Position numbers and translations under genes: made by a program
NCBI GenBank assembly: GCA_001598975.1
Contig: BBXU01003100.1
Location: 1 to 36,370, forward strand
Reading direction: 5' to 3'
DNA from: Parachlorella kessleri
Lineage: Eukaryota; Chlorophyta; Trebouxiophyceae; Chlorellales; Chlorellaceae
DNA length: 36,370 nucleotides
Part shown: in pieces, positions 11,688 to 23,784 of the stretch
Numbering within the stretch: the stretch's first letter is position 1
Layout: every line of letters begins with the position of its first letter
The notes under the pieces: generated by a model
What the model was told of the DNA's origin: nothing
The model's input: only the letters and a program-made list of their open reading frames with translations
Database searches by the model: none

Positions 11688-14600
11688 TTAAAGCCGGAAG
11701 AATTGTGTTTGCCGGCGTGGTCTACGCTGCACCGCTGCTGCAGCCGCCTGCTTGTCTTTCACTAGCCCAAGTGACATGCCATCCTCCCCCTCCTCCCCCA
11801 GTGCGCTGCGCATCTCGCGGCTCTCAAACTTGGCTGGCAGCAATTTCCGCCTTCGCTTCGTAGCTGCCGTCTGGGCGGCTGCTGGCTGCGTTGTTGCCAC
11901 TGCTGTTGCTTCTGTGTCTGGACCTGCGATAACACAGGTGTTCTTCTGCGATCCTTAGCATGTCGCTGGACAATTTGCCGCACAGAGATCAGGTGAAGCT
12001 CCAGCTTAGCCCTTGCGGCCGACATCGAAACTTTCCAGGGATGTTCAAGACACAAAAAGCGAGGAGGCACCAACTAATACGAGGGCTCAGAAGGGGTGAT
12101 CTTCCATGTTCAGCAGAGCTTGAAAAGAACATCCCAAACCCCTCCAGCATGCGCCTACCACACATGCCTACCCCAACCCGATCACCAAACTCAAGGTCAT
12201 ACCTTGCCATAGCCCTGAGACTCTGCAGCTGTCATCCTCCCCCTTTACACTCCCATGCGATTAGCACCAAGTGTGCCTGGTGCGGCTAATCAACCCACCT
12301 GGAACACTAGTCAGTTTTCCGGCCTCCGCCACCTCCTCAGGCAACTCTGCAATTGCTGGCAGCTTTGAGGCAGATGCTGCTGGGCCATCTCCATTTGCAG
12401 TGCTCTCGTTCTCCTTATCATGGTGCCTGCACTGGAAGAGTATATTCGGTCCCCTAGACCGTCCTTGCCTATATCTGCTCAACTACTGCATATGTAAGCA
12501 CGCCAACAGGCAGTCTTTAAGCACGCCAACAGGCCACAGGTGCTGTGAGTTTCGTCTGTCAACTTGCATTTAGCAAGGCTGACCCAGCTTTGAGTGTGCA
12601 AATGTCTTATTTTGGCTCGCCTGCCCTTGCGTGTGATGGCAGAGCCCCGCCGGCTCTTTAGTGTCCCGCTAGCTCCTCTTGACTCTTGCTGCAGCGCCAC
12701 AGGTTGCGAGGTTGGTTCTCCCGGCATCCCATGGCTACCCTCACAGGCCGCTTCCTCAGCAATGCTGGCAAGACCAGTACTGGCCATGGTTCTCCATCCC
12801 CTCCGCCTGACTGCAGCTGGCTGCTGCGGTGCACATCCCTCGGCAGGCTGCGCACATGCCGCCTCGCCTTCCGCTGCAGGCTCCTGGCACTCCTGCTCTT
12901 GTCGCTCCACCTGCTCCTGTCGTGCGGCACTAACTGTTGCCAGCTCTTGGCTGACACTAGTGTGGCTGCGGCCGCCCTTGTGTTGCGCCTTGCCACTTTC
13001 CTTCTGTTGCTCCTCAGGCGGCGCCTGCGTGGGGCGGGCCTGTTGTAGAACCCATTCTTCGCTGGCTACTGCTGGGTCACAAGCCGGTACAGCTACCTCA
13101 AGGTTTGCAACCTCGCTAGCAGCAAGCACTGCTGCTGCTGCCTCTGTGGCCTTTCGGCCCCTTCTTCTTGTCCGCTTGCTGTTTTCCGCCCCGACTGTTA
13201 CTGCTGCTGCCCCTGATGCTGCTGCCCTGCTTGCTGGCATCTGTGGCACGTGTTGCACCTCAGTTGTGACACTGCTGGATGCTGCAGAAGCTCTTGTGGC
13301 ACGGCGGCCCCTCTTTGATTGGGCAGGTGGTGCCATAGCTACGGCAGAGCCACTTCCTCTGTCGCCAGCATTTGCAGCTGGTTGGCCGGCTTGTACCTGT
13401 CCAGGAGGCTGTGGATGCTCCATGCCGTGGACCTTGGCAAGGCTGGCTTGTGTCTGGTCCCAGTTGTTTGTTCTTTGGTGCTCCGAAGCGGCAGCAGTTG
13501 GCATTTCTAAGTGGGTGGCAGCCGCATGCTCTTGCTGCCCCTCCATGTGCCGCTCGTGTTGTTGTGGCTCCTGCTGTTCTTGTTGCTCTGAAGCGTTGAC
13601 AGAAGCCGGCTGCGAATCTGCTAGTCCACCGCCAAACCTTGTACGGAGCTGACCTACAAGTTTGCTACGTTTGCCATGCGCCGAGGCCGCAGCTGGGGCC
13701 CCTGCTGGTGCCAGCTGCTGCTCCTCTGCTGCTGCCTGCCGGGCGCGTGCCAAAGCCACTTCGTGGGGCGTGCCGCCAGCACCTCTGCCATTGCCAGCAG
13801 GGCAAGCCTGCAGCGGATCCCACGATTTTGCAGGCTTGCACAATATCAAAGAGCCAAACCCAAGGTAATGGAATCGACAGGTCACACCAGGCGTTTTTGA
13901 CTTCCACGGTACTAAGTTACCCTGGTACAGGATCGGACATGGTGGTGGCTGCCCAAGAGCAGCGCTAACAGCCAGGAGGCACTCTTCAACAAGCTGCGCC
14001 ACCAAGCGCCGCCCCACGCACCTGCGCCATGCGCTGCATCAGGGGCATGGACGGCGAGGCCATGGTGACTAGAGTGGCCATGGCTGCCTCCAGCCGCTGG
14101 CACAGGGCCGCATTGTCCTTCTTGGCGCGCAGCAGCTGCTCCTCCAGCATCTCCACCTCCATAGCACGGTTGGTCTGCCGCAAACAGGGAGCATCGGGCA
14201 TTGGCAACGAACAAGCAGGACACTTGAGGGTAAGGCAGATTCGAGAATGAAGAAAGGGTGCAGCAAGGATTAAGCACCTGGCAGCAACAACCTAAATTAA
14301 TTTTTTACAGCTCAAAGCAAGTTTGGCTCTGGACAGCTGAATCCGAATGATGCTTGCACTGCAAGGACACAGACGCAGTTTGTTTTCATTTCGGGCTGCT
14401 CTGGTGCTGCTTAATACCATGCTGAGCAAGACTTGCGCTGCACATGTTGTTGCCTCTTACCTCCAGCTGTGTGACCTCCGCCTCCAAAGTGGACTCCAGC
14501 CGCTCGGCTGCTTCCTGTTCAGATGCATCAAGCTGCTGCTGCAAAGAAAGAACCTCTGTTGCCAAAACGTCTGCCCGCTGACGCTGGGAGTTGGCTTCCA

Positions 14601-17600
14601 CCTGCAAATACACTGAGTGCAAGATATGAAATGCCTGCAGCCTGCCAGCTGACTTCCTGGGCCGGCAATCAAAGCATTCAAACTCCAACAGAACTTGCAC
14701 CGGCTGTCAGGTGGAGCCTCACACAGAAGCACCATATTTTTTCTGACCTGCAGGGATGCATTCCGTAATCTGGCAGCTTCCAGCTCTGTCTCCACTAAGC
14801 TGGAACTTATACATTGCTCCTTGAGGTGCTGCTGAGCGTCTGCTGCTATTTGCTGAGCAGCTGCAAGCTCTGCCTGGAGCAGTGCAATCTGGTTTACAGC
14901 CTGCACACAGGAGCAGCCTTGCATTAGCACGCTGGGAACTCAGGTCACTACGCCAAATTTGTTGTAGTGAAAGAAAGCTAAGTGACAAAGATCAACCCAC
15001 CGCGCAGGCCAGGAACATGAAAGCCACCACCCCTTGTTCCATGTATTGTTGAGCAGAAGTAATCAAGCCTGCTATGCCTCTTTTCATCTCCAATTCAACC
15101 ACTAACCTGCTTTGCCTCATGCTGTAGCTGGTCCTCCCGCTGCTCTGCTGCCTGGTGCATGGCACTTATCTGCTCCTCCAGTGCAGCCACCTGCTCCTGC
15201 AGCTGGCCTGCCCTCCCTTCTGCTGCGGCCAGGGCCGCCTGCAGTTGGGCAGCTGCAGCTTCAGCGGCAGCTGCTGGAGCACTGGTGGCGTCGTCCAAGA
15301 GATCAAAAGCAGCAGCGCCTCCACGCTGCCTGCCCCTTCTTGACGCTCCTGCATTGAAGGGAACAGCACGTGCCAAGGGCCGAATGAAGGTGAGGAGGCT
15401 GGCTTGCCACAGCATGTTTAGGCCAAGGTAGACGTAAGAGAGGCAGCACTACCTATGACCTGAGAGAAGTGCAGGGCTAGTCTGTCTTGCCTCACCGCCC
15501 AAGCTTCACCCAGCCAATGTCGCAACACCCACCTGCTCCTTGCTGTGGTGCTGCAGCCAGCCGCCGCTCCAGCTGAGCCACCTCAGCCGCTAAGCGCTCC
15601 CTGTAGCTGGCTTCCATCTCCCTGAGAAGCTGCATAAAGAGACACACACACCCAGCCTGCTTTTTCTTGATCTGATACGCTTGCGTTCACTGCTCGCCTG
15701 CACGAGATGCACTGGCAGCCTGGCAATGCGCAGCTAGCTCAGTGGTGGTGTTACCTGCTTCACACTTGTTGTTGTCTGGACCTAGAATGAGCTGCCACGT
15801 GAGACCATTTTGCCTTCCTCATAAGTGCAGATTGTGGGCTGCTGAGGCAGTCCGCCTCACCTGCTCCATCTCCTGAGCTACCTCCTCCCGCACCTCTGCC
15901 TCTACCAGGATACACCGCTCCTCGGCCCTTTGCAGCTGCATCATGAAGGGAGGAGCAGTTTGGGACCAGGGTCAGGAAGTGCCTACAAGGTTGTCCTCAG
16001 CAAGGCCCATAGCGTGTCATGCATGACGTCATGCAGGTGCATATTCTTTAAACATGCACCCTTCCTCTTACAAGTGCGCGCAGAATAAAGTACCCCACAA
16101 CCACCTGTGCCATTAGCTCCTGGACCTGTGCCTGCAGGTCTGCAATGGCTGCCTCAGCTTCTCCATCATCCAGGGGCGTCAATGGGGTGCCATTAAAGTC
16201 CAGCTCCGCATTTTCCAGGCCACTCCCATCCCCACCTGCAGCCACACATCCTCTTGCCTGGGCAGTGCGGGCAGGTACACCGTCAAATAGAACTGTTCAC
16301 TGTACTCGTCCGATGCAGGAAGCTAGTTCTAGTAGACAATGATCATCACATGTCTGGCAGCTCCTGATTGTCAGTGCAGGCTTCCAAGCATAGCAGGCAG
16401 TTCTGCTACCATTGTCTGCGTACCCAATGGCAAGTTCAAACCTCCAAACGTGGATTGCACTGCCACGCAACTTTACGCACCTCCAGGGCCGGGAGCACCT
16501 TCACCATCTCCAATAAAGCCCTGCTGCACAGCGTGCTCGCCTTCTGCCAAACAGATTCCATCATCACAAAAGGCCTCACCTGCGGCTTCGTCAGCCGCAG
16601 GGGGCGATGCTGGCTGCACATCCACTGCCGGTAGTTGCGGCTGGACCTTCTTGGCCCGCTTGACCCTGCTTGAGAACAAGATAGCCAGCTTAATGAAGCC
16701 CTAGCAGTGCTACTGCACTAGTCTCACGCTCCAGCTTGGCAGCTTGCAGACCGAGCTCACAAGCCACAGACTGCACGGGCTGGGGTAAAAGGCCAGGATG
16801 GCCGACTCGGTAAGGTTGGTGCTAATGCTGCAGCAATTCACCACTCTCCACTCCATCTGTTGTTCCCTCCTCAACGGCCTCCTGGCACAAGAGCCCATTA
16901 CGCTGTGGCAGGCAGGCTGCACCTCACCTGACACCCCCTCCTCGAGCCTCAGCTGGCAGTGCCGCCTTTCGCTTGACCTTCTTGATGGCTGGGCTCACAG
17001 CCTTAAGCACGCGGCGGGGCGCCTCCGCCTGCTGGATGGTGCCAATCTGAGTGGCAAGCGCTGCATACTGCAGCCATACAAAATGGGGAGGGAAAATGCT
17101 GGGGGAGCCATTGCATAGGCTTATGCTTTCAATGTGATACTCTCATATATGATACAGTGAATTTGCAGGCTTCAAGGTGAAGCTCCCAGAGGTCATGCAT
17201 GTTGCTAATAACTCGCTCCCACGCAGGGAGGAGGAATGCCATGCACTGAACAGATGTCTCTAATTCCACCTTTAGCACGTGGGAGGTCTCATCATAATCC
17301 TTGGCGCAGGGTGAGACATTGACAGACAGGATGACCTGGCCCCAGCCATGCAGAGCATCACGAAATAGATGCGTGACCTGCAGCAGGGGAACATACCATC
17401 CAATATAATCTACAAGACGGTCAGAATCAGCTGCACACTGTCATACCCTAATTTACTTGCAATCACTGTGTTGCACTCGAAGATTGAGGGTCAGAACCTT
17501 CGCGGACCAGCGTCGCTTGGACCACCCACCTTGCTCTCGCGGTAGGGCACCACCTTGGCACCATTCTTGTGTTGCTGATTCCAGCGCAGCGCCTCCAGGC

Positions 17601-19964
17601 AGCGCCCGAGAGTCATAAGAGATGAGTTGATAGCCACACTCTCCCTGCGCATGTAGTAATAGCATCAACTCCTGCTGCACAGTAAGGCATACAGACTTGC
17701 ATAGTGATAGTCTGAGCTTGGAGGTTCACAGACAACAATGTTATGACCCTAGCCATGTTGTCCACATACCTAACTGCAACGCAAGGATGCAAAGCGCTTT
17801 ACCAGCACGTCAAAAGCTTTCAGCCCCACGCCAGTTGGCGCAACATCTCACTTGAGCCTGACGCCAACATTGCCCGTGCGCTGCGCACGTTCCGACCCCG
17901 CCAGATCAACAAATGACAGCCGCCCCAGCCGCTGCTCCTGCTCCCCCTCATCCTCTTCCTGCTGGTCAGCTGCATCGTCTCCCCCGGCTGCGGCTGTCCG
18001 AGGTTGATAAAGCATTACCTGCAGGATAAATCAGCTGATGGACGTTCACAAGGTCTTATTGGCAGCGTGCACAGGCATGCAACGTTCCCACTTGATTGAT
18101 AGACTCATACTACCAATGACTATTGGATGGTGTTTAGATAATGAGCACAATGAGCTGGTCAAGGGATTTCCTGCAACGCACATGCCTGGCTTCATCAGCA
18201 CTAACCGTGAAGATCGAGTGGGAGCGCGAGGAGTTATAGTTGAGGCCCGTCTGGGCGCGCTGGCGCTGTTTGGAACCGCGCCGCTGCACCTCCAGGGCCT
18301 CTTCAGCAGATGTTACCTCCACCTGCCACAAGCAGTAAGCGAGTTGGTCCAAGGTGCCGGCTTTATTGCCATCAATGCGGTGCTGTGTTCCCAGCTTCTG
18401 ACGCTCAAACCAACTACTAGCGGAGCACACCACGCCTTCTCAGGTGCCCACACACACTCACAACTTCGCTGTACAACATCAACATGGATGTCTTGGCCTT
18501 CAGCAGCACGCTTACCTCGGTAAGCCCGCCCACAAGCACCCGGCCCTGATTGTCCTCCTTGAGCCGTAGGGCGGGACGATGCTGGCCAGGGCCCAGGGGT
18601 GCGTCTTCCAGCAGGTCAAAGATCTGCTCATTATACACCTACATGCAGCAGCCCCCTGCGCTGTCGCATGCATAGGCTTCAACCTGACTTACCAAAAGGT
18701 ACCCTTCGCAAAAGGATGCCAGCAGATCCTTTGTGCCTAGCCAACCTGACCAGGCCCTTTCGCGCCTGGAGGCCGCCAGGTTTGTGAACATGCGCGTGGT
18801 TGTCAACTTTGTGCTGGGACTCTCTTGACAACCCTACCTAGACTGCATACTGCACGCGCTTTTTAAGCCCTCCCGTCACTGACTATACGCTCAACACGAG
18901 GACCAAACCCACCTCATAGTATGACACCCTGACTGAGAGGGTTTCCACATGGCTCTGCAACCCCTGAAATAGCGCCTCAAGTGCCCGCGGCATGACCCCG
19001 GGCTGCTGGTGAGTGCCCTCGATAGTGTAGGTCTTGCCCGCAGCTGTGATGCCATAGGCCATCATCACGCTGTTGTGTCGCGGGTTCCGCAACAGATCCC
19101 GCACCTGAAGGCATTTTGAAGTGGACCTATGTCCATCACACTTAAGAGTTCAGATGACACCTGTACAAGTACCTCCGCTGACGCTGCAACCACACTGGAG
19201 ACGACAGCATCCTGCGCTGACAGCAACAAGAACCGCAGGGCGCAGCTCTATGCTGGTCCTTGCTGTGGACACCATCCTCCCTCCCTCTCCGGAACCTCTC
19301 ACCAGCGGCTCCGCTGTATTGGCAAAATATTCCAGCTGTGGCGTCTCTTCATCAAAGACCCTTGTAAAGGAGTAGGTCTGGCCCCTGTCCCCGTTCTTGT
19401 ATGCCTGAGAGGCTTCCGGTGGGGCAATAGCTATGCTGAACTTGGAGGTTGCATGTATGCAGTTCTCAGTATCCCAGCGGGGTGCTCCCTTCGTGACTGA
19501 AGGCCGAATTCGTACAAACACCTGTAGGACAAGGGCAGTGAGAATGCAGTTTATGGCAGTCAGGGTGCTTGTGGTGTTCAAGCCGTGCTTGGATGCATGT
19601 GCACTCAGGGACTGCAGCCAAATCCAACAAGAAGCAGGCAGCAAGTGAAGAAAGCAACACATGCCTGCAGCTTTTTCATCTCGAACTCATCATCCAGTCC
19701 AGCACCAGCCACTTGCGTGGAGGCTTGCGCCCCTGGGGCAGTGTCTTTCTTGGGTGCCTGGCCCTCCCCAAATAGCGCCGTGAGGTTCCTGCAGGATTGT
19801 AGGCAGTGAGGCTCCCTTGTGCTTGCCGAGACGATAGCTGCCACTGCTTTCGCTAGCACTCCAGTAGACTGCCTGTACCGTGGGTCCATATCATCCGAGT
19901 GCTGCTCGTTGCCCGCTGCGAGCAGCTCCTCCTCGCCATCACTTCCTGGCTCAGTCCCCTCCAT
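11688..19964 (-). CDS. Kinesin-6-like motor protein with coiled coil and basic tail
   Basis: Microtubule motor. Exons: 19964-19665, 19521-19303, 19104-18913, 18638-18516, 18322-18206, 18018-17852, 17644-17530, 17377-17270, 17067-16928, 16665-16481, 16235-16105, 15935-15861, 15781-15755, 15629-15533, 15348-15107, 14900-14748, 14601-14461, 14174-14022, 13807-12621, 12426-12299, 11923-11688; 4236 nt, about 1411 aa. Motor about residues 101-455: KKLQVFVRIRPS, P-loop GITAAGKT (191-198), switch I NYNSSRSH (306-313), switch II DLAGSE (355-360), ESVAINSSLMTLGRCLEAL, DETSHVLKYAALA. The YGITAAGKTYTIEGT block and FDET-type end fit kinesin-6 (KIN-6/KIF20/KIF23). An acidic insert fills about 325-347. Exons 11-18 are heptad-like coiled coil. 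Exon 19 is a 395-residue A/Q-rich basic region. The first intron has a GC donor (gcatgt). The 12621/12426 junction (also GC) is chosen by phase only and is the weakest point. Confidence 0.85.
15755..15781 (-). other. 27-nt microexon of the kinesin gene
   Basis: Nine codons (VQTTTSVKQ) lie between acceptor ttctag and donor gtaaca, phase 0 on both sides. Skipping it would leave the frame intact, so it could be alternatively spliced. It links two coiled-coil exons. Confidence 0.6.
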
Positions 19965-20672
19965 AATCCAACCTCCAAGCGCTGCAGCCTTGTCAAGTGC
20001 TTGTCAACCGCCGGCCGGTCTCAACCTGCTCCTCACTCCACGTAATAAAGGTTGAAACAGGGTCTCATCTGTGGACGAAGCTCGATCGGAAGGAGGTATC
20101 GGGGGTGATGACAGCTGTCTTCTAATCACGCAGCAGGCGGAGCATGCGGGGGCGGAGCGTGTTCATTCGAGGCACGTCTCAGCGAAACCTAAGCTCCTCC
20201 CGATCGCCGAGCACGTCCCTTGGCGATCCGAGGTTGTTATCTGTGCTGCAAGGGCCTGGCCCAGTCGTCCCCTGCCATCTTATATGCTAGGCCTCGACCA
20301 GCCCAATCCCCCGCCCTTGCGCAAAATCCCTTCTAGGAAGGCTGTGGAGGTGCGTGTGGAGTACTACTGGCCTCCAGGGTGACGCGGACGCCGGTTTCAG
20401 CAACAGTGGTCAATGCATTGGGACGCAGCAAAGGAGCACTTCAACAGCTGCCCAGCCTCTATTTTCCTTAAAATACACTCATAAGCCGGATAACCCTATA
20501 CGGCAGCCGGTTTCCTACTGGGTCACACTCCAGCATGTGCCTTCCTACTGGGTCACGCGCCAGCAACGCGCCTTTGCGCTGCAGGTGGCCTTCAGCGGCC
20601 ACAATATACAGCTTTGGGTGCGCAACAAGGTCAGGAGGCTTCTGAGGCGCCAGAAGCGGCTCCTGCAATAGT
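19965..20672. promoter_or_regulatory. Head-to-head promoter region between kinesin-6 and NAT9
   Basis: 708 bases separate the two divergent start codons. It holds a pair of identical 15-base direct repeats (20512-20526 and 20542-20556). A plus-strand open frame at 20354-20671 spans the repeats but has no family resemblance and ends just before the NAT9 start. I treat it as non-coding. Confidence 0.45.
20512..20556. repeat. Two 15-base direct repeats spaced 30 bases start to start
   Basis: TTCCTACTGGGTCAC occurs at 20512-20526 and again at 20542-20556. The bases that follow are similar too (ACTCCAGCA / GCGCCAGCA), so the unit is an imperfect 30-base tandem about 120-160 bases upstream of the NAT9 start. 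It may be a paired protein-binding site; this is inference. Confidence 0.7.
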
Positions 20673-22372
20673 ATGCGCCAAACCCAGAATACTGTAGTCA
20701 GAGGCAGGCGAGCTATTCTAGTGCCCTATAGACGGCACCATGTCCCCAAGTACCATGAGTGGATGGTAAGGACAGTGTGGTTGACCAACTTGATTTCGGA
20801 TCTCGCATCTAGCCTCCCCTCTCTGACAGCTGCTTTAGCATACAGCAAAGCCTGAACTGTTATTAATCCTGTGGCGGCCCCTGCCCTTTTGCAGCAAGAC
20901 CCAGACCTGCAGGAGGCAACAGCATCAGAGCCCTTGACGTTGCAGGCAAGCATGCACACTGTGGACAGCATGTGTTATGGTGGCTGTGCACGAGCTGCTG
21001 TAAGTGGGTTGCCGTGTTGATGGGTGCATGACGAAGCTGCCAAGGGGCCTAATGGGATCGTCAGTTTCTGTAGTGCAGGAGGAGTATGACATGCAAGAGA
21101 GCTGGGTGAATGACGAGAAGAGTGAGTCACTGGCAGACTGCCTTATGACGCATACTCACCCTGACTGGGACAGTGATATTCAGATGAGTACAACAGGCCG
21201 CCACTGCCCAAGTGACAACCCTTCTCACCAAGGAGTTGTACTTGCAGAATGTACATTCATTGTGTTGGACCCTGAATACATGGACACGCCTGGCACCGGC
21301 CAGCATGGTGGAGGTGAGCCTGACCAATTTTAATCAGAGGCACCCTTGCAGTGGTGCTTCAACAGGAGCCTTGTCCCATAATGGGGCAGGCTATTGAATG
21401 TCTTCGTGTCGTGCATCATTGGCTCTGAGGGTTGCAAATATAACTTGACATCATGTCACATGTGGAGTCGCTTACCTCAGCTGCAGCGCATGCTGTCTGC
21501 AGGCATGGCCGGTGATGTCAACCTCTTTTGGAATGACTATGACGACCCGTCTGTTGCCGAGATTATGGTGGGTTGTACTGCAGGCCTCAAAGTCTTCTCA
21601 GCCTAGTCAAAGCTCAGCGTGTGGCTCTCCTGGTCAGCTGGTAGCCCGGAACGGACAGCCCATTTGAAGTTGTGGTTTCACCCATCGACGGCCCACAGAT
21701 ACAATGGCAACTTCAGTGTTAGTCACAAGCATGGTTTTGCTTTGCCTGGCAGGTGATGGTAGCGGAGCCTCGCAGTCGGCGCAAGGGCATTGCTGAGGAA
21801 GCGGTGCTGTTGCTCATGTCATATGCAGCAGCCCACCTGGTGAGGACCACAGGCATGAACTCCCCTTGCAGTCGGGAAGGGCGGGGATGTGATCATATGC
21901 TGCCTGGGTGCAGGCGGTTCCACCACCCAGCCAACTTGATGTGCGGGGTTCCTCTGCAGCACAGTAGGTGCACGCTTTATCACCTGCAATGCCTGCCAAC
22001 CAGGAGAGCTGCCTTGGCCGTTTGTCAGTGTGACTGGCCTGCAAGCACCCTGCCCTGTCCGCTCAGCAGCAACCCCCCGTGCCCTTTATTCCAACCATGC
22101 TGCAGGGTGTGGCCCGCTTCAGAGCCAAGATCTCTGACTCCAATGAACCTTCCCTGGCGCTTTTTGGCAAGCTGGGGTACTCCCACAAGAACCGCTCAGC
22201 AGTGTTCAAGGAGATAACTCTGGAACTGGGCCAGGGCGATGAGGCCTGGCAGGAGCTGGGAAAGCAGGCTGACTTACTGCAGCTGGATGTCTATGATGGC
22301 AGCGACGCGAGCGTGGGTGCTGGCCCCGGAAGCGCAGCAGGGCTGGATACATTGGGCGTCATCCCTGCCTAG
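20673..22372 (+). CDS. NAT9: N-acetyltransferase 9 (NAT9-like, GNAT fold)
   Basis: Acetyl-CoA dependent transferase of the NAT9 family; the animal protein is linked to alpha-amino acetylation and microtubule stability. Exons: 20673-20765, 20895-20945, 21079-21121, 21248-21313, 21503-21567, 21753-21839, 22106-22372; 672 nt, 223 aa against about 207 in animals. Family blocks in order: AILVPYRRHHVPKYHEWM, TASEPLTLQEEYDMQESW, KCTFIVLD, AGDVNLFWND, then the acetyl-CoA loop RSRRKGIAEEAVLLLMSYA (about residues 112-130), AKISDSNEPSLALFGKLGY and FKEITLEL. The last 30 or so residues are an acidic, Gly-rich extension. The intron after 20945 has a GC donor (CAG|gcaagc), required for TLQ-EEYDMQ to join. 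It starts head-to-head with the kinesin gene. Confidence 0.9.
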
Positions 22373-23784
22373 GAGTGTACAGGCAGCGCAGGCAAAGCCT
22401 GCCGTAACTAGCCTCACTGCGGAGATGAGAAGTTTTGATCGCAACCCTGACTGGTCACTACAACTCGCCAGTGCAGGTCCTTTCGCGTTGCCCACAGGAA
22501 TGAGGTGAGCGGTGAAGCCTGGACATGATCTGCTTAGGTTAGCCCCCTGTCTGGGTTAGGCGAAACTTACAAAGTCCTGCAGGCAGCAGTGGGGTTCTGC
22601 AAAGGACGATGAGGGGCCGTTGCCTTGGCAGCAAAGTACTGCTTGTCATATATAACACTTGCCTGCTTCCTGCTTTACTAGTTCCCAGCTTGTGTATGAC
22701 ACTTTGCGATTTGTCTTTGGCAGCTCACCAGTAGCTCCCTATTTATTATAGGTGTCAGGGCGTCTAGTTACAGGTCCACAGAACCCCTTCCCCAGTTTTC
22801 TCAACTGCCTGTTCTTCCTGGTTAAACGCTGCCTTGCATGCATTTGTATGTGTTGGTTCTTGCGGCCACACGTGCTGCCTTGCTTTTGGTCCCCACGTCT
22901 AGTCCCTACCTTCAAGCACTGCCTTCCTTACAAAGCCTTGTCGTTGTCCTTGTGATCAGCCTCTGACGGATCTTATTTGCTCGCGTAATCCTAGCTTCCT
23001 GGTACAAGTGTATTGCTTTGCCAAGTTTGTATCAGAGAGGCACGCTGCCAACCTGTTTAATAATCGCCTCGCCAAAAGTGCATCGTCTTCCCAAAGCCAA
23101 TTACCAAGGTCGCCGCCCACGGCCTGGGTATCAGACACAATGGAATTACCTTTTCAGAAGCAGCATTGAGACATGATCAAGTCCATGCTATGGAGTCCCT
23201 AACACAACCCATGAATCATGCGGAAAAGCAGCATAAGTCCCCGTGTTGCCCCGCTCTGTAAATAGCATTCTTCCAATGAAGGCCTGCATTTAGCTCACCC
23301 CAGGGCAGAGTCATGACAACTCCCCCATCGTGGGACTCCAGTATGAGCCAGCAGAGTCATATCTAGCAACCAAAGGTACAGTACACACATATATGACAAC
23401 TCATCGAAATTGGCAGGCAATCGCAATGACATGACTCAGGACATTCGACAGCATATTCCACCATATCAAAATGGGAACATATATCAAAGGCATCGCCATT
23501 CATCCAAGTAGGATCGCGGTTCCGTCACACAAATCAGTTTTCCCTGACCGCTCGAGAGCTGCCTATTCCTGCCAACTTGGGACAGCTTGGCAAGCAGACA
23601 CATTAACAACAGTCCAGCATACTCATGCCATACCAGCAGCCCAGGATGTCAACCCGCCGGGCAAAGCGACATGCAGTTGATATCCCTAGTAGGAACCCCA
23701 GACGCATTGCCAGCAGTTGGTAGTTGATACCTGGCAGGCACACACAGTCCATGCCGAGCACAGACCTGCACCGCCGTGCGGCCC
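22373..23784. other. Gap between convergent NAT9 and SDR-CIA30 genes
   Basis: 1.4 kb, AT-richer than the coding parts. TGTAA occurs on the plus strand at 23257-23261 and on the minus strand (TTACA) at 22567-22571 and 22928-22932. If used, both genes would have 3' untranslated regions near 0.9 kb that overlap. No exon-like open frame recognised on either strand. Confidence 0.35.

Noticed and set aside
12594..13652. Long plus-strand open frame (352 codons), Cys/Ser/Ala-rich
   Set aside because: Antisense to the kinesin tail exon; arises from the repetitive CAG/CTG-rich coding strand. No domain, no splice context.
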